Source: CAZGKX01 sp964525945
GTDB lineage: Bacteria > Pseudomonadota > Gammaproteobacteria > Legionellales > Legionellaceae
Assembly (NCBI GenBank): GCA_964525945.1
Contig: CAZGKX010000021.1
Coordinates: forward strand, 1 to 36,628
DNA length: 36,628 nucleotides
Direction: 5' to 3'
In this document: positions 1 through 7,583 of the stretch, in pieces
Position numbering within the stretch: position 1 is the stretch's first letter
How the letters are laid out: the number at the start of each line of letters is the position of its first letter
The notes under the pieces: model-generated
Told to the model about the DNA's origin: nothing
Database searches by the model: none
Seen by the model: the letters and a program-made list of their open reading frames with translations, nothing else
Position numbers and translations under genes: made by a program

Positions 1-2
1 AG

Positions 3-842
3 GAATTCATTATTGATAATCAAGGCAGTATCCGTGAACCCATTGGTATGGCTGGGGTGCGATTAGAGACACGTGTTCATTTGGTCACCGGATCTGTGAG
101 TGCTGCACAAAATATTGTTAAATGCATTCGACGCTGCGGCCTTGAAGTCAAAGACATTATTTTGGAGCAATTGGCCTCCAGCCATGCCGTGTTGACTGAT
201 GATGAAAAAGAATTGGGTGTCTGCTTGATTGATATTGGGGGTGGCACCACGGATATTGCTATTTTTTATGAAGGTGCTATTCAATACACGGCTGTTATAC
301 CGATAGCGGGTGATCAGGTCACCAATGACATTGCGATGGCACTGCGCACGCCCACCAAAGCCGCTGAGAGCATTAAAATGAGTTATGGTTGTGCCATGCC
401 GGAATTGGCCAATGCCAATCAAATGATTGAAGTATTAAGTGTCAATGAACGGCCTGGTCGTAAAATTTCCACCAAAGCACTTTCTGACGTGGTGTCAGCC
501 CGTTATGAAGAGCTCTTTACTCTGGTGCGCAATGAAATTCGACGCAGTGGTTTTGAAGATTTAGTGGCTGCAGGAATTGTACTCACAGGTGGGGCTTCCA
601 AGGTTAACGGGGCTATAGAATTGGCAGAAATGTGTTTTGAAATGCCTGTTCGGCATGGCTGCGCACAACAAATGCCTGGGTTGGCAGAAACAACAAGCAA
701 TCCATCTTTAGCGACCGGTGTTGGATTATTGCTGCACGGCTTTCAACAGCAGTACGAAGGTGGTTATAATGTACCCGTGTTGAATGATGGCAGTAGCGGG
801 GTGTGGCTACGAATGAAAAAATGGTTTAATGGTAACTTTTAA
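3..842 (+). CDS. ftsA: Cell division protein FtsA, C-terminal part (5' end outside window)
   Basis: Actin-like ATPase that tethers FtsZ to the inner membrane and recruits later divisome proteins. The reading frame is open from the first bases of the window, and EFIIDNQGSIREPIGMAGVR continues into the first internal Met, so the apparent start at 48 is not a real one. About 280 residues are present out of roughly 410-420 in the family. The nucleotide-binding phosphate-2 motif is seen as CLIDIGGGTTDIAIF and the adenosine motif as IVLTGGASKVNG. The C-terminus MKKWFNGNF fits the amphipathic membrane-targeting helix of FtsA. It lies 33 bases upstream of ftsZ on the same strand, the classical dcw order. 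Identity is secure; only the missing N-terminus is unknown. Confidence 0.96.
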   Translation, partial: EFIIDNQGSIREPIGMAGVRLETRVHLVTGSVSAAQNIVKCIRRCGLEVKDIILEQLASSHAVLTDDEKELGVCLIDIGGGTTDIAIFYEGAIQYTAVIPIAGDQVTNDIAMALRTPTKAAESIKMSYGCAMPELANANQMIEVLSVNERPGRKISTKALSDVVSARYEELFTLVRNEIRRSGFEDLVAAGIVLTGGASKVNGAIELAEMCFEMPVRHGCAQQMPGLAETTSNPSLATGVGLLLHGFQQQYEGGYNVPVLNDGSSGVWLRMKKWFNGNF

Positions 843-875
843 ACTTCACCTAACTGGAACCACGAGAGGTATGTA

Positions 876-2081
876 ATGTTTGAACTAATGGAAAGTCAAT
901 TGGATAATGCCGTAATTAAAGTCGTTGGTGTTGGTGGCGGTGGAGGCAATGCTGTTGAACACATGGTGGTTGAAAATATAGATGGTGTAGAATTCATTTG
1001 CGCCAACACCGATGCGCAAGCACTTAAAAATTCAAATGCCAAAGTGCTTATTCAGTTAGGTGATGAGTTAACCAAAGGCTTAGGTGCCGGTGCAAACCCA
1101 CAAATTGGGCGTGAAGCTGCAGAAGAAGATCGCGAGCACATAAAAGAAGTGTTGCAAGGCGCTGATATGGTTTTTATCACCGCCGGCATGGGTGGTGGAA
1201 CAGGCACTGGTGCCGCACCGGTGTTTGCTGAAGTCGCCAAAGAATTGGGTATTCTTACCGTAGCGGTTGTGACCAAGCCTTTTTCTTTTGAAGGTAAGCA
1301 ACGGGCACTGGCAGCGGATGAAGGTATTCGGCGTTTGGCTGATCATGTGGATTCGTTAATTACTATTCCCAACAATAAATTACTCAGCGTTTTAGGCAAA
1401 AACATCAGTTTGTTAAATGCTTTTAAAGCCGCCAATAACGTTTTATTGGGCGCGGTTAAAGGTATTTCTGATTTAATCACCCGCCCAGGTCTTATCAATG
1501 TTGATTTCGCGGATGTGCGCACCGTGATGTCTGAAATGGGCATGGCCATGATGGGTACAGGGAGTGCTACTGGGGAGCAGCGTGCTCGCCAAGCTGCTGA
1601 AGCTGCCATTGCTTCTCCTTTGCTGGAAGATGTAAATTTTTCAGGTGCGCGTGGTATCTTAGTGAACATAACCGCTGGTTTGGACATGTCGATTGGTGAA
1701 TTTGAGGAAGTGGGCGACGTTGTTAAAGCCTTTATTTCTGATGATGCCACGGTAGTGGTGGGTACGGTCATTGATCCGGAAATGACCGACGAACTGCGTG
1801 TTACCGTTATTGTGACAGGTTTAGGTGATGCTAGGCAGCGTCATGCGCAAGCAAGCGCACCCGCAGCGGCTGCCAAACGTTTGGTTGAAACACGACGTGG
1901 TGATGGTTCTTTGGACTATGAACAATTAGAGCGGCCTGCCGTGATTCGCAAACAAGCAGCGGCTTCTTCATCTTCCTCCTCTTCTTCTAGTCATTTGGCA
2001 ACCAAACAAAACAGTGACGCCGTCCCTGATATTGATTACCTCGATATTCCTGCGTTTTTAAGGAAACATGAGGAAGCATAA
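876..2081 (+). CDS. ftsZ: Cell division protein FtsZ
   Basis: Tubulin-like GTPase that polymerises into the cytokinetic Z ring. At 401 residues it is a little longer than E. coli FtsZ. The nucleotide-binding glycines (GVGGGGGNAV, residues 18-27) and the tubulin signature GGGTGTG (106-112) are intact. The T7 loop NVDFAD (208-213), which supplies the catalytic aspartates, is also intact. A disordered linker (about 320-383) carries a run of nine serines (364-372). It ends in the conserved peptide DIDYLDIPAFLR, which binds FtsA and ZipA. The ATG follows GAGAGG at normal spacing. It is probably cotranscribed with ftsA; a hairpin follows the stop codon. Confidence 0.98.
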   Translation: MFELMESQLDNAVIKVVGVGGGGGNAVEHMVVENIDGVEFICANTDAQALKNSNAKVLIQLGDELTKGLGAGANPQIGREAAEEDREHIKEVLQGADMVFITAGMGGGTGTGAAPVFAEVAKELGILTVAVVTKPFSFEGKQRALAADEGIRRLADHVDSLITIPNNKLLSVLGKNISLLNAFKAANNVLLGAVKGISDLITRPGLINVDFADVRTVMSEMGMAMMGTGSATGEQRARQAAEAAIASPLLEDVNFSGARGILVNITAGLDMSIGEFEEVGDVVKAFISDDATVVVGTVIDPEMTDELRVTVIVTGLGDARQRHAQASAPAAAAKRLVETRRGDGSLDYEQLERPAVIRKQAAASSSSSSSSSHLATKQNSDAVPDIDYLDIPAFLRKHEEA

Positions 2082-2095
2082 TCCTTCTTTCTTTG

Positions 2096-2127
2096 TCGAG
2101 CCGCAGTTCTATGCAGTGGCGGCTCGA
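2096..2127 (+). terminator. Hairpin downstream of ftsZ, possible terminator or attenuator
   Basis: A 9-bp perfect stem (TCGAGCCGC with GCGGCTCGA) encloses a 14-base loop 14 bases after the ftsZ stop. There is no immediate T-tract; a short TTTTT run follows some 13 bases later. The loop octamer GTTCTATG (2106-2113) is complementary to CATAGAAC at 2150-2157, so a pseudoknot or alternative fold is possible. It could partly terminate ftsA-ftsZ transcripts before lpxC or stabilise the 3' end. Confidence 0.5.
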
Positions 2128-2193
2128 ACAAGCCTTTGCTGTTTTTGTTCATAGAACAAGAATAATCTGCTGCTGATGCAATGGTCGTGTTAT

Positions 2194-2224
2194 TTGAAAA
2201 TGAATAAATAGACTTATTTATAAA
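2194..2224 (+). promoter_or_regulatory. Weak candidate promoter for lpxC
   Basis: TTGAAA (2194-2199) and TATAAA (2219-2224) are separated by 19 bases, which is longer than ideal, inside an AT-rich stretch 64 bases before the lpxC start. The 206-base spacing between ftsZ and lpxC and the preceding hairpin make an independent promoter reasonable. This is inference from base composition only. Confidence 0.3.
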
Positions 2225-2287
2225 TTATTGGTACCATTTCGGGCGATTTACGCATGCGATAAGGAGCAAAAAAAAGGTGAAAGCTGA

Positions 2288-3202
2288 ATGACAAAACAAC
2301 GAACCCTCCGAAATTTAATTCAGGCGACTGGCGTTGGCTTGCATTCGGGTACCAAAGAATTTATCACCTTGCATCCTGCCCCACAAAACACGGGTGTTGT
2401 TTTTCGGCGTATCGATCTTGATCCTGTTGTTGAAATTCCTGCAACCTTTGAAAACGTTTGTGACACCTTACTATGCACGTCATTGCAGCATAATGGTGTA
2501 AAAATTGCAACGGTGGAGCATGTGTTGTCGGCCTTGGCGGGTTTAGGCATTGATAATGCTTACATCGATGTAAACGCTGCAGAAATTCCAATCATGGATG
2601 GCAGTGCGGCACCGTTTGTTTTTTTAATTCAATCAGCCGGTGTCCGTGAGCAAGCGGCTCCTAAACGTTATATTCGAATATTAAAGCCGTTGCGTGTTGA
2701 AGAAAAAGGTAAATACGTGCAATTTTTGCCTTACAATGGTTATAAAATTTCGTTTACCATTGATTTTGATCACCCTGTTTTTAATGATAAACCACAGCAG
2801 GCTGTGTTTGATTTTTCGTCCACCTCTTATGTCAAAGAGGTTTGCCGTGCCAGAACATTTGGTTTTTTATCGGATTATGAAAAATTACGCGAATGTGATT
2901 TAGCCAAAGGTGGTAGCCTCGATAATGCTGTTGTTGTTGATGATTACCGCGTTTTAAATGAAGATGGTTTACGCTTTGAAGATGAATTTGTCAAACACAA
3001 AGTGTTGGATGCCATTGGCGATTTATACTTGCTGGGTTCTAATTTAATTGGTGCTTTTGAAGGCTACAAATCTGGCCATGAACTGAATAATAAATTATTA
3101 AGAGAGTTGATGGTGAGGCAGGATGCCTGGGAATACACTTCGTTTGAAGAGGGTCAACCCTACCCCTCGGTTCAACCTGAGCTTATGTACGTCGAAGCTT
3201 GA
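2288..3202 (+). CDS. lpxC: UDP-3-O-acyl-N-acetylglucosamine deacetylase LpxC
   Basis: Zinc amidase performing the committed step of lipid A synthesis: it removes the N-acetyl group of UDP-3-O-acyl-GlcNAc in the cytoplasm. At 304 residues it matches the family length. Zinc ligands are visible as His78 (in VEHVLSAL), His237 and Asp241 (KHKVLDAIGD). The catalytic base is Glu77 and the general acid His264 (SGHELNN). The substrate loop IPIMDGSAAPF is also conserved. An AAGGTG sequence lies eight bases before the ATG. It is the last gene of the division/envelope block, ending eight bases from the convergent dciA. The C-terminal tail (PSVQPELMYVEA) is where FtsH degradation signals sit in E. coli, but similarity there is not obvious. 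Confidence 0.98.
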   Translation: MTKQRTLRNLIQATGVGLHSGTKEFITLHPAPQNTGVVFRRIDLDPVVEIPATFENVCDTLLCTSLQHNGVKIATVEHVLSALAGLGIDNAYIDVNAAEIPIMDGSAAPFVFLIQSAGVREQAAPKRYIRILKPLRVEEKGKYVQFLPYNGYKISFTIDFDHPVFNDKPQQAVFDFSSTSYVKEVCRARTFGFLSDYEKLRECDLAKGGSLDNAVVVDDYRVLNEDGLRFEDEFVKHKVLDAIGDLYLLGSNLIGAFEGYKSGHELNNKLLRELMVRQDAWEYTSFEEGQPYPSVQPELMYVEA

Positions 3203-3210
3203 TCTCAAAA

Positions 3211-3627
3211 TTATTTTTTACTCAAATGACGCATGGCCTCTTGCAACGGCGTGTAATCGCACAATTCACTTGCTGTGTGAATAACATCGCGCGCAAACTC
3301 GCTTAATTCCAATTTGGGCGTGGTCCGTATAGGGTCCATCTTTTGTTCTGCCGCAATGCTAAGTTTAATCGATCCCAACTGATACAACCCACCTTTAGAA
3401 CGTAAGTTGTCGCGAAGTTCAGGAAGAAGATAACGAAGTTGAGACGCCCAAATCGCATCCATGACCACCAAGGTTAAACAGCCATTGGTAAAACTACCGA
3501 CATGGCAGTAGGGCTGCAAAGTTGGCGGCAATAAGCCCATCAACTTGTTGTTTAATTCTTCTATTTGCATTGATTTTTGACATATGGCTAATAAATTACC
3601 ATTCAAACAGCGGGAAACATGGCGCAT
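3211..3627 (-). CDS. dciA: DciA-like protein (DUF721), putative helicase-loader family
   Basis: A 138-residue DUF721 protein. DciA is the ancestral bacterial replicative-helicase (DnaB) operator, used in bacteria lacking DnaC or DnaI. The core IEELNNKLMGLLPPTLQPYCHV...WASQLRYLLPELRDNLR carries the family's conserved ExLNxxL...LLPP and W-x-x-x-L-R-Y features. A DUF721 gene between lpxC and secA on the opposite strand is common in gammaproteobacteria; here secA is not seen because a scaffold gap lies just upstream. The start ATG (3627) sits in a segment that is repeated in degraded form at 3775-3893, so the first 30 residues should be treated with caution. The stop is eight bases from the lpxC stop. 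The family assignment is good; the loader function is inferred from the family. Confidence 0.82.
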   Translation of the reverse strand: MRHVSRCLNGNLLAICQKSMQIEELNNKLMGLLPPTLQPYCHVGSFTNGCLTLVVMDAIWASQLRYLLPELRDNLRSKGGLYQLGSIKLSIAAEQKMDPIRTTPKLELSEFARDVIHTASELCDYTPLQEAMRHLSKK

Positions 3628-3653
3628 GGGCCCTCACTTATACATACACTGGA

Positions 3654-3768
3654 GTAGGGTGGGCAAAGAAGCGCGCAGCGACGTGTCCCCCGGTTCAAAG
3701 AGCTGCAAAATTATTTCTTCGAACCGGTGGGCACGCGATGCTTTACCTACCNNNNNNNNNNACCCTAC
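3654..3768. repeat. Palindromic repeat element spanning the first N gap
   Basis: The left arm starts GTAGGGTGGGCAAAG (3654-3668). The right side reads GGTGGGCACGCG...CTTTACCTACC, then the gap, then ACCCTAC (3762-3768). If the gap is closed through the shared ACC, the right end becomes CTTTACCTACCCTAC, the reverse complement of the left end with two mismatches. An inner hairpin pairs GGTTCAAAG with CTTCGAACC. The GTAGGGTGGGC...GCCCACCCTAC pattern resembles dispersed REP- or MITE-like palindromes of gammaproteobacteria. Such a fold would explain why assembly broke here. Confidence 0.65.
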
Positions 3769-3837
3769 AATGGCTTTTAATTCTTCGATTTGCAGTGATA
3801 ATAAATTATCATTCTAACAGTAGGAAACAAGACGCAT
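3762..3837 (-). pseudogene. Broken second copy of the dciA N-terminus
   Basis: On the minus strand from 3837 the sequence reads MRLVSYC, a TAG stop, then NDNLLSL-QIEELKAIVG. It aligns with the dciA start MRHVSRCLNGNLLAICQKSMQIEELNNKLMG. The upstream GTGAGGGCCC is shared as well. The in-frame TAG at 3814-3816 and a short deletion make it non-coding. It runs into the N gap, so its original 3' extent is unknown. A tandem partial duplication or an assembly chimera of two loci are the two explanations. Confidence 0.65.
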
Positions 3838-4009
3838 GGGCCCTCACATGGAATAGGGCGAGCAAAGAAGTTCAGCGACGTTCTCACCGGTGCCGTGCTT
3901 TGTGTGCAGTATCCACACGACGAAACTAGGGTCCGCGCGCCATTCCATCTTCCCTTATTATGCCATATCATATAGACAATCAAAATCCCTCATACTCTTT
4001 CAAGGACTC

Positions 4010-4435
4010 ATGATGACTGAAAGCACCATTGTTTATCAGGCTCGACTGCATCGCATACTTTTTTTTTGGCCGACGCTGTTTTTATTCATTGCACTTTTTA
4101 TTGGGATCTTTTTTGATCGCTTTCTTTTTCCATCGTCGATGGTGGTGTTGCTGGCTTTAATTTGGGGTGGAATGGTTTGGTTAACGTACCATTTTTCCGC
4201 CCTCACCATCAAAAAAAAGCAAGTGATCTTAACCACCGGTATTTTGGTGCGTCAAACCATCGATATACCCATGAACAAAATTGAAAGCATTGATATCCGG
4301 CAATCGGTGCTCGGCAGTATCTTGCAATACGGTTCTTTGGTCATCACAGGGACCGGTGGCACGCGACAATACATCAATTATTTGGATAAACCCCTGACTT
4401 GTCGACGTTATATAGAACAATCCATGCACGAGTAG
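4010..4435 (+). CDS. PH-domain (bPH2/DUF304) membrane protein
   Basis: A 141-residue protein with two hydrophobic helices (about residues 17-35 and 42-60) followed by a bacterial pleckstrin-homology-like domain. Visible bPH2 features are YHFSALTIKKKQVILTTGIL, then the helix-bend segment IPMNKIESIDIRQSVLGSIL and the closing strand YGSLVITGTGGTR. Proteins of this type (YdbS/YdbT-like) sit in the inner membrane and their function is largely unknown. Two adjacent ATGs (4010 and 4013) follow AAGGA at good spacing; an upstream in-frame extension to 3890 runs through repeat DNA and is not believed. The stop lies five bases from the convergent coiled-coil gene. The domain call is confident, the role unknown. 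Confidence 0.8.
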   Translation: MMTESTIVYQARLHRILFFWPTLFLFIALFIGIFFDRFLFPSSMVVLLALIWGGMVWLTYHFSALTIKKKQVILTTGILVRQTIDIPMNKIESIDIRQSVLGSILQYGSLVITGTGGTRQYINYLDKPLTCRRYIEQSMHE

Positions 4436-4439
4436 CGCT

Positions 4440-5576
4440 TCACTTGAAGGGGGGGCGTATTGTCTCACAATGGTCTTCACTGGTGTGACGATTAAACATG
4501 GGTGTGGGGGGTCGTCTTTGTGGTATGGACGAAAACAACGTGTCAACAAGGTTCGCTTTGTGACTAAATGCAGTAGACAACGGTGCAAGCTCCTCTGCAT
4601 GCCCGGTGTCTTCTGCGTTGCTATGGATATGTGTTTCTTGTACACAAGCGACAGCGCTAACAGACGAAGGCGCGATATTTGCGTTGGCAAAAATAAGTCG
4701 ATTCGTCAGCTGAATATGAATGTATCTTAAACAAATTTTAAGATGAATTTCATTTTGATTCAACGCATCGTATTTTTTCTGAAGGTGCTTTTCTTCAGCA
4801 CTGCCGGCAAGTGTTTGTGTTAGATGCCGTGCAATATGACGAAGGTTGACATTGTTAGTTTCGGCAAGTCCTTGGTATTCCGATACCAGTTGTTCCAGTA
4901 ACTCCTGTTTATTTGATTGGGTTTCTCCGAGTAGTGTGGACAGATCCTGTTTAAAATTTATTGTTGCTGTTCTTAACGATCGAGGCAATGGGGCTAATTC
5001 ATGGATGGCAAGGTCCCATAATTGCTCTTCAACACGAAACAGCATGCCATTCCAATAGGCCAAATCGCTACGTGCTAATTTTTGTAGTTTACATACATTG
5101 TCTATTTCTTCTTCCGAAATGCCGTCCAGATGTTTTTGCCGCGAAAGCAGTTCAATTTGTACCATCGCTGCCACTTGCTGTTTTTTAATTTTAACAAAGA
5201 CCGAGCCTGATAATTTTTCAACACTGTAATGGGTGATCTTGGTTTGAAATTGATCCAATTGATCGAGTTGCAAAGCATTCAAACGCATCCGCTGGCTTTC
5301 TTGAAATTCAAAGAGTTTAAGTTGAGTTTCCTCAAACCTTGCATTTAATTTGTCAATGGCGCCGATCGTACTTTGTTTGCGAAGGCTAATTTTTTGATCA
5401 TCATACCGCATGCTAGCTGCGTCATAACGTTCCAACCTTGCCGTTAACACATGGAGCTCCAATTTCATAGCAAACTTTAAATGCTTCAACATTTTTCTGT
5501 CATCTTTGGTTAATGAGCTAAGCCAGTCTGCAAATTCTAGATCGTTAAGTGATTTTATAAAATTTAATGTGGTCAT
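4440..5576 (-). CDS. Coiled-coil protein of unknown function
   Basis: A 378-residue soluble protein that I do not recognise. Residues 25-160 and 215-285 are rich in Leu, Gln, Glu and Lys with heptad-like spacing (for example KLNARFEETQLKLFEFQESQ), indicating long coiled coils. There is no signal peptide or membrane helix. The last 70 residues are different: low-complexity, with His and Pro (RRPPTPMFNRHTSEDHCETIRPPFK), and probably disordered. A coiled-coil body with a disordered C-terminal tail is common among type IV effectors of Legionellales, but no motif proves secretion. It is convergent with the PH-domain gene and divergent from phaC. An extended -10 promoter lies about 32 bases upstream. 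Confidence 0.6.
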   Translation of the reverse strand: MTTLNFIKSLNDLEFADWLSSLTKDDRKMLKHLKFAMKLELHVLTARLERYDAASMRYDDQKISLRKQSTIGAIDKLNARFEETQLKLFEFQESQRMRLNALQLDQLDQFQTKITHYSVEKLSGSVFVKIKKQQVAAMVQIELLSRQKHLDGISEEEIDNVCKLQKLARSDLAYWNGMLFRVEEQLWDLAIHELAPLPRSLRTATINFKQDLSTLLGETQSNKQELLEQLVSEYQGLAETNNVNLRHIARHLTQTLAGSAEEKHLQKKYDALNQNEIHLKICLRYIHIQLTNRLIFANANIAPSSVSAVACVQETHIHSNAEDTGHAEELAPLSTAFSHKANLVDTLFSSIPQRRPPTPMFNRHTSEDHCETIRPPFK

Positions 5577-5607
5577 TATTTATTCTTTTGTTTTGATTAA
5601 AGGGCGC

Positions 5608-5618
5608 ATTATACCACA
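5608..5618 (-). promoter_or_regulatory. Extended -10 promoter for the coiled-coil gene
   Basis: The minus strand reads TGTGGTATAAT, a perfect TATAAT with the TG-n extension, 32 bases upstream of the ATG at 5576. No good -35 is visible, which extended -10 promoters tolerate. Confidence 0.5.
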
Positions 5619-5776
5619 CAATGGAGCAGCAGACTTATCATTCAATGGCAGAGCCTTGCATTCATCTGGCAAAATTAAATGGAGGCGTATTCATTTTCAG
5701 TCTGGAATTTTTGAGAGTTAAGAACCTATTCGAAAAATCCAGTAGTATCTGCTACTCTAAAATGAAGAGAAATCAA

Positions 5777-7555
5777 ATGGATATGGTTATGAAAGTCACA
5801 GGAAGTCATCAAATGCCCGTTCCCATCGTTGAATCCACGACTTCCGACCAAGCGTCGCAGGAGCAATCCACCGATCCGCTCGAATTTTTTGGTTTAGTCG
5901 ACAAATTGTATCAAGCCAATCTCGCAAAAGTGACCGGAGGAATAAGTCCAGCGGGATTAAGAACCGTGTATTTTTCTTGGTTGTCACAACTTTCTCAAGC
6001 ACCAGGACGTTTGCTTGAATTGGGACTTTATTTGCCTTTGCATGTCAGTGAACATTTGCATAATATTCTGAATGTGCCACAACCTGCAGCGGGCAAAGAC
6101 GTGCGTTTTCAAGCCGAAGCTTGGCAATTTATGCCATGGCGAGCCTGGGCTGAAGGGTTTCTTATGATGGAAGAATGGTGGCACCGTGCGACGGTGGATG
6201 TACCTGGAACCCCTAAATACACCGAGCGTGTCATGTCATTTATTGTGCGACAACGCTTGGATGCCATCTCACCGGCTAATTTTATTCCGACAAATCCTGA
6301 ACTCTTGCAAGAAACGTTGCGAAGCGGGGGTAAAAACATCATTCGTGGCATGGAAATTGGTGTCAAAGATGTTTTAGAAAAATTAAGCGGTGGGCCGCGA
6401 GCCGGTACCGAGTATTTTATCCCTGGTCAACAAGTCGCGATTACCCCGGGGCGTGTTGTGTACCGTAATCACTTGATTGAATTGATCCAATACGATCCAC
6501 AAACAGAAACGGTTTATAAAGAACCGATCCTTATCATTCCAGCGTGGATCATGAAATATTATATTTTGGATCTATCCCCGCACAATTCTTTGGTTAATTG
6601 GTTGGTTCAGCAAGGCCATACAGTTTTTATTATTTCCTGGTTGAATCCGGGAGTAAACGATCGAAATTTAGGCATGGATGATTATTATCGTTTAGGAGCG
6701 ATGGCTGCAATTGATAAAGTTTATCAAATCACCAAAGCTAAAATCCACCTTATGGGCTATTGTTTAGGGGGTACTCTGGCTTTGATCACCGCTGCCGCCA
6801 TGGCGAAAGACGATGATAAACGCTTAAAAACATTGACTTTGTTGGCCGCTCAAGGGGATTTTACCGAGGCCGGTGAATTGATGTTGTTCATCAATAAAAG
6901 CGAATTGTCTTTTCTTGAAAACATGATGTGGGATCAAGGGTATTTGGACACCAAGCAAATGGCCGGTTCTTTTCAAATGTTACGAAGCTATGATCTTATT
7001 TGGTCTAAAATATTGCAAGACTACATGCATGGCAATGAGCGCGGCATGATTGATCTCTTGGCTTGGAATGATGACGCAACCCGCATGCCTTACAAAATGC
7101 ACAGCGAGTATTTGGAAAAATTATTTTTAAACAATGACTTGGCAGCCGGTCGCTTCACCATCGAGGGCAAACATGTTGCAGCGGAGAATATACACCTTCC
7201 TGCTTTCGTGGTCAGTACGGAGAAAGATCATGTGGCACCTTGGCAATCCGTTTATAAGATCCATTTGATGATCGGCAGTGATATCACCTTTGTATTGGCC
7301 AATGGTGGGCACAATGCTGGCATTGTGAGCGAACCAGGTCATAAGGGACGTAGTTATCACATGTTAACGCGTAAACGTCGTGCTTCGTTTATCGGGCCTG
7401 AAAATTGGTTAGAGGCAGCTCCCCAATACGATGGCTCGTGGTGGACGGCTTGGCATGGTTGGTTGGTTCAGCAATCCTCAGAAGCGCGTATTGCGCCACG
7501 TATGCTATCTGCAACATTGCCACCTGCGCCCGGTGACTATGTGATGCAAAAATGA
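5777..7555 (+). CDS. phaC: Class I poly(3-hydroxyalkanoate) synthase PhaC
   Basis: Polymerises (R)-3-hydroxyacyl-CoA into polyhydroxyalkanoate storage granules. The catalytic triad is complete: Cys329 in the lipase-like box GYCLGG, Asp484 (STEKDHVAPW) and His512 (NGGHNAGIV), numbered from the start chosen here. These match Cys319, Asp480 and His508 of Cupriavidus necator PhaC. The N-terminal PhaC_N domain is seen at PKYTERVMSFIVRQRLDAISPANF. At 592 residues the length fits class I, which needs no PhaE or PhaR subunit. An in-frame extension to 5621 lacks a ribosome site; ATG 5777 has AAGAGA six bases ahead, and ATG 5762 is the alternative. No phaA, phaB or phasin gene is in the window. cbpA follows after 28 bases. 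Confidence 0.93.
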   Translation: MDMVMKVTGSHQMPVPIVESTTSDQASQEQSTDPLEFFGLVDKLYQANLAKVTGGISPAGLRTVYFSWLSQLSQAPGRLLELGLYLPLHVSEHLHNILNVPQPAAGKDVRFQAEAWQFMPWRAWAEGFLMMEEWWHRATVDVPGTPKYTERVMSFIVRQRLDAISPANFIPTNPELLQETLRSGGKNIIRGMEIGVKDVLEKLSGGPRAGTEYFIPGQQVAITPGRVVYRNHLIELIQYDPQTETVYKEPILIIPAWIMKYYILDLSPHNSLVNWLVQQGHTVFIISWLNPGVNDRNLGMDDYYRLGAMAAIDKVYQITKAKIHLMGYCLGGTLALITAAAMAKDDDKRLKTLTLLAAQGDFTEAGELMLFINKSELSFLENMMWDQGYLDTKQMAGSFQMLRSYDLIWSKILQDYMHGNERGMIDLLAWNDDATRMPYKMHSEYLEKLFLNNDLAAGRFTIEGKHVAAENIHLPAFVVSTEKDHVAPWQSVYKIHLMIGSDITFVLANGGHNAGIVSEPGHKGRSYHMLTRKRRASFIGPENWLEAAPQYDGSWWTAWHGWLVQQSSEARIAPRMLSATLPPAPGDYVMQK

Positions 7556-7583
7556 GAATAACATTCAAGTAGGACGGTTCACC

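Larger units (their letters stand above)
3550..3893. repeat. Degenerate direct repeat of the dciA start region, flanking a scaffold gap
   Basis: Segment 3550-3698 (dciA codons 1-28 plus upstream DNA) recurs in the same orientation at 3775-3893. Shared blocks in order are TTTAATTCTTC(T/G)ATTTGCA, ATAAATTA(C/T)CATTC, GGAAACA, CGCATGGGCCCTCAC and GCAAAGAAG...CAGCGACGT. Copy 1 has about 15 bases that copy 2 lacks. The ten N lie between the copies. The second copy reads as a broken dciA start on the minus strand. Confidence 0.75.

Noticed and set aside
1973..1999. Poly-serine stretch in FtsZ as a frameshift or repeat artefact
   Set aside because: The reading frame continues cleanly into the conserved C-terminal peptide and uses mixed serine codons; linker length in FtsZ is naturally variable.
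5621..5776. N-terminal 52-residue extension of PhaC from ATG 5621
   Set aside because: No ribosome site, composition unlike PHA synthases, and it runs through the divergent promoter. A start at 5777 gives family length and catalytic positions matching known PhaC.
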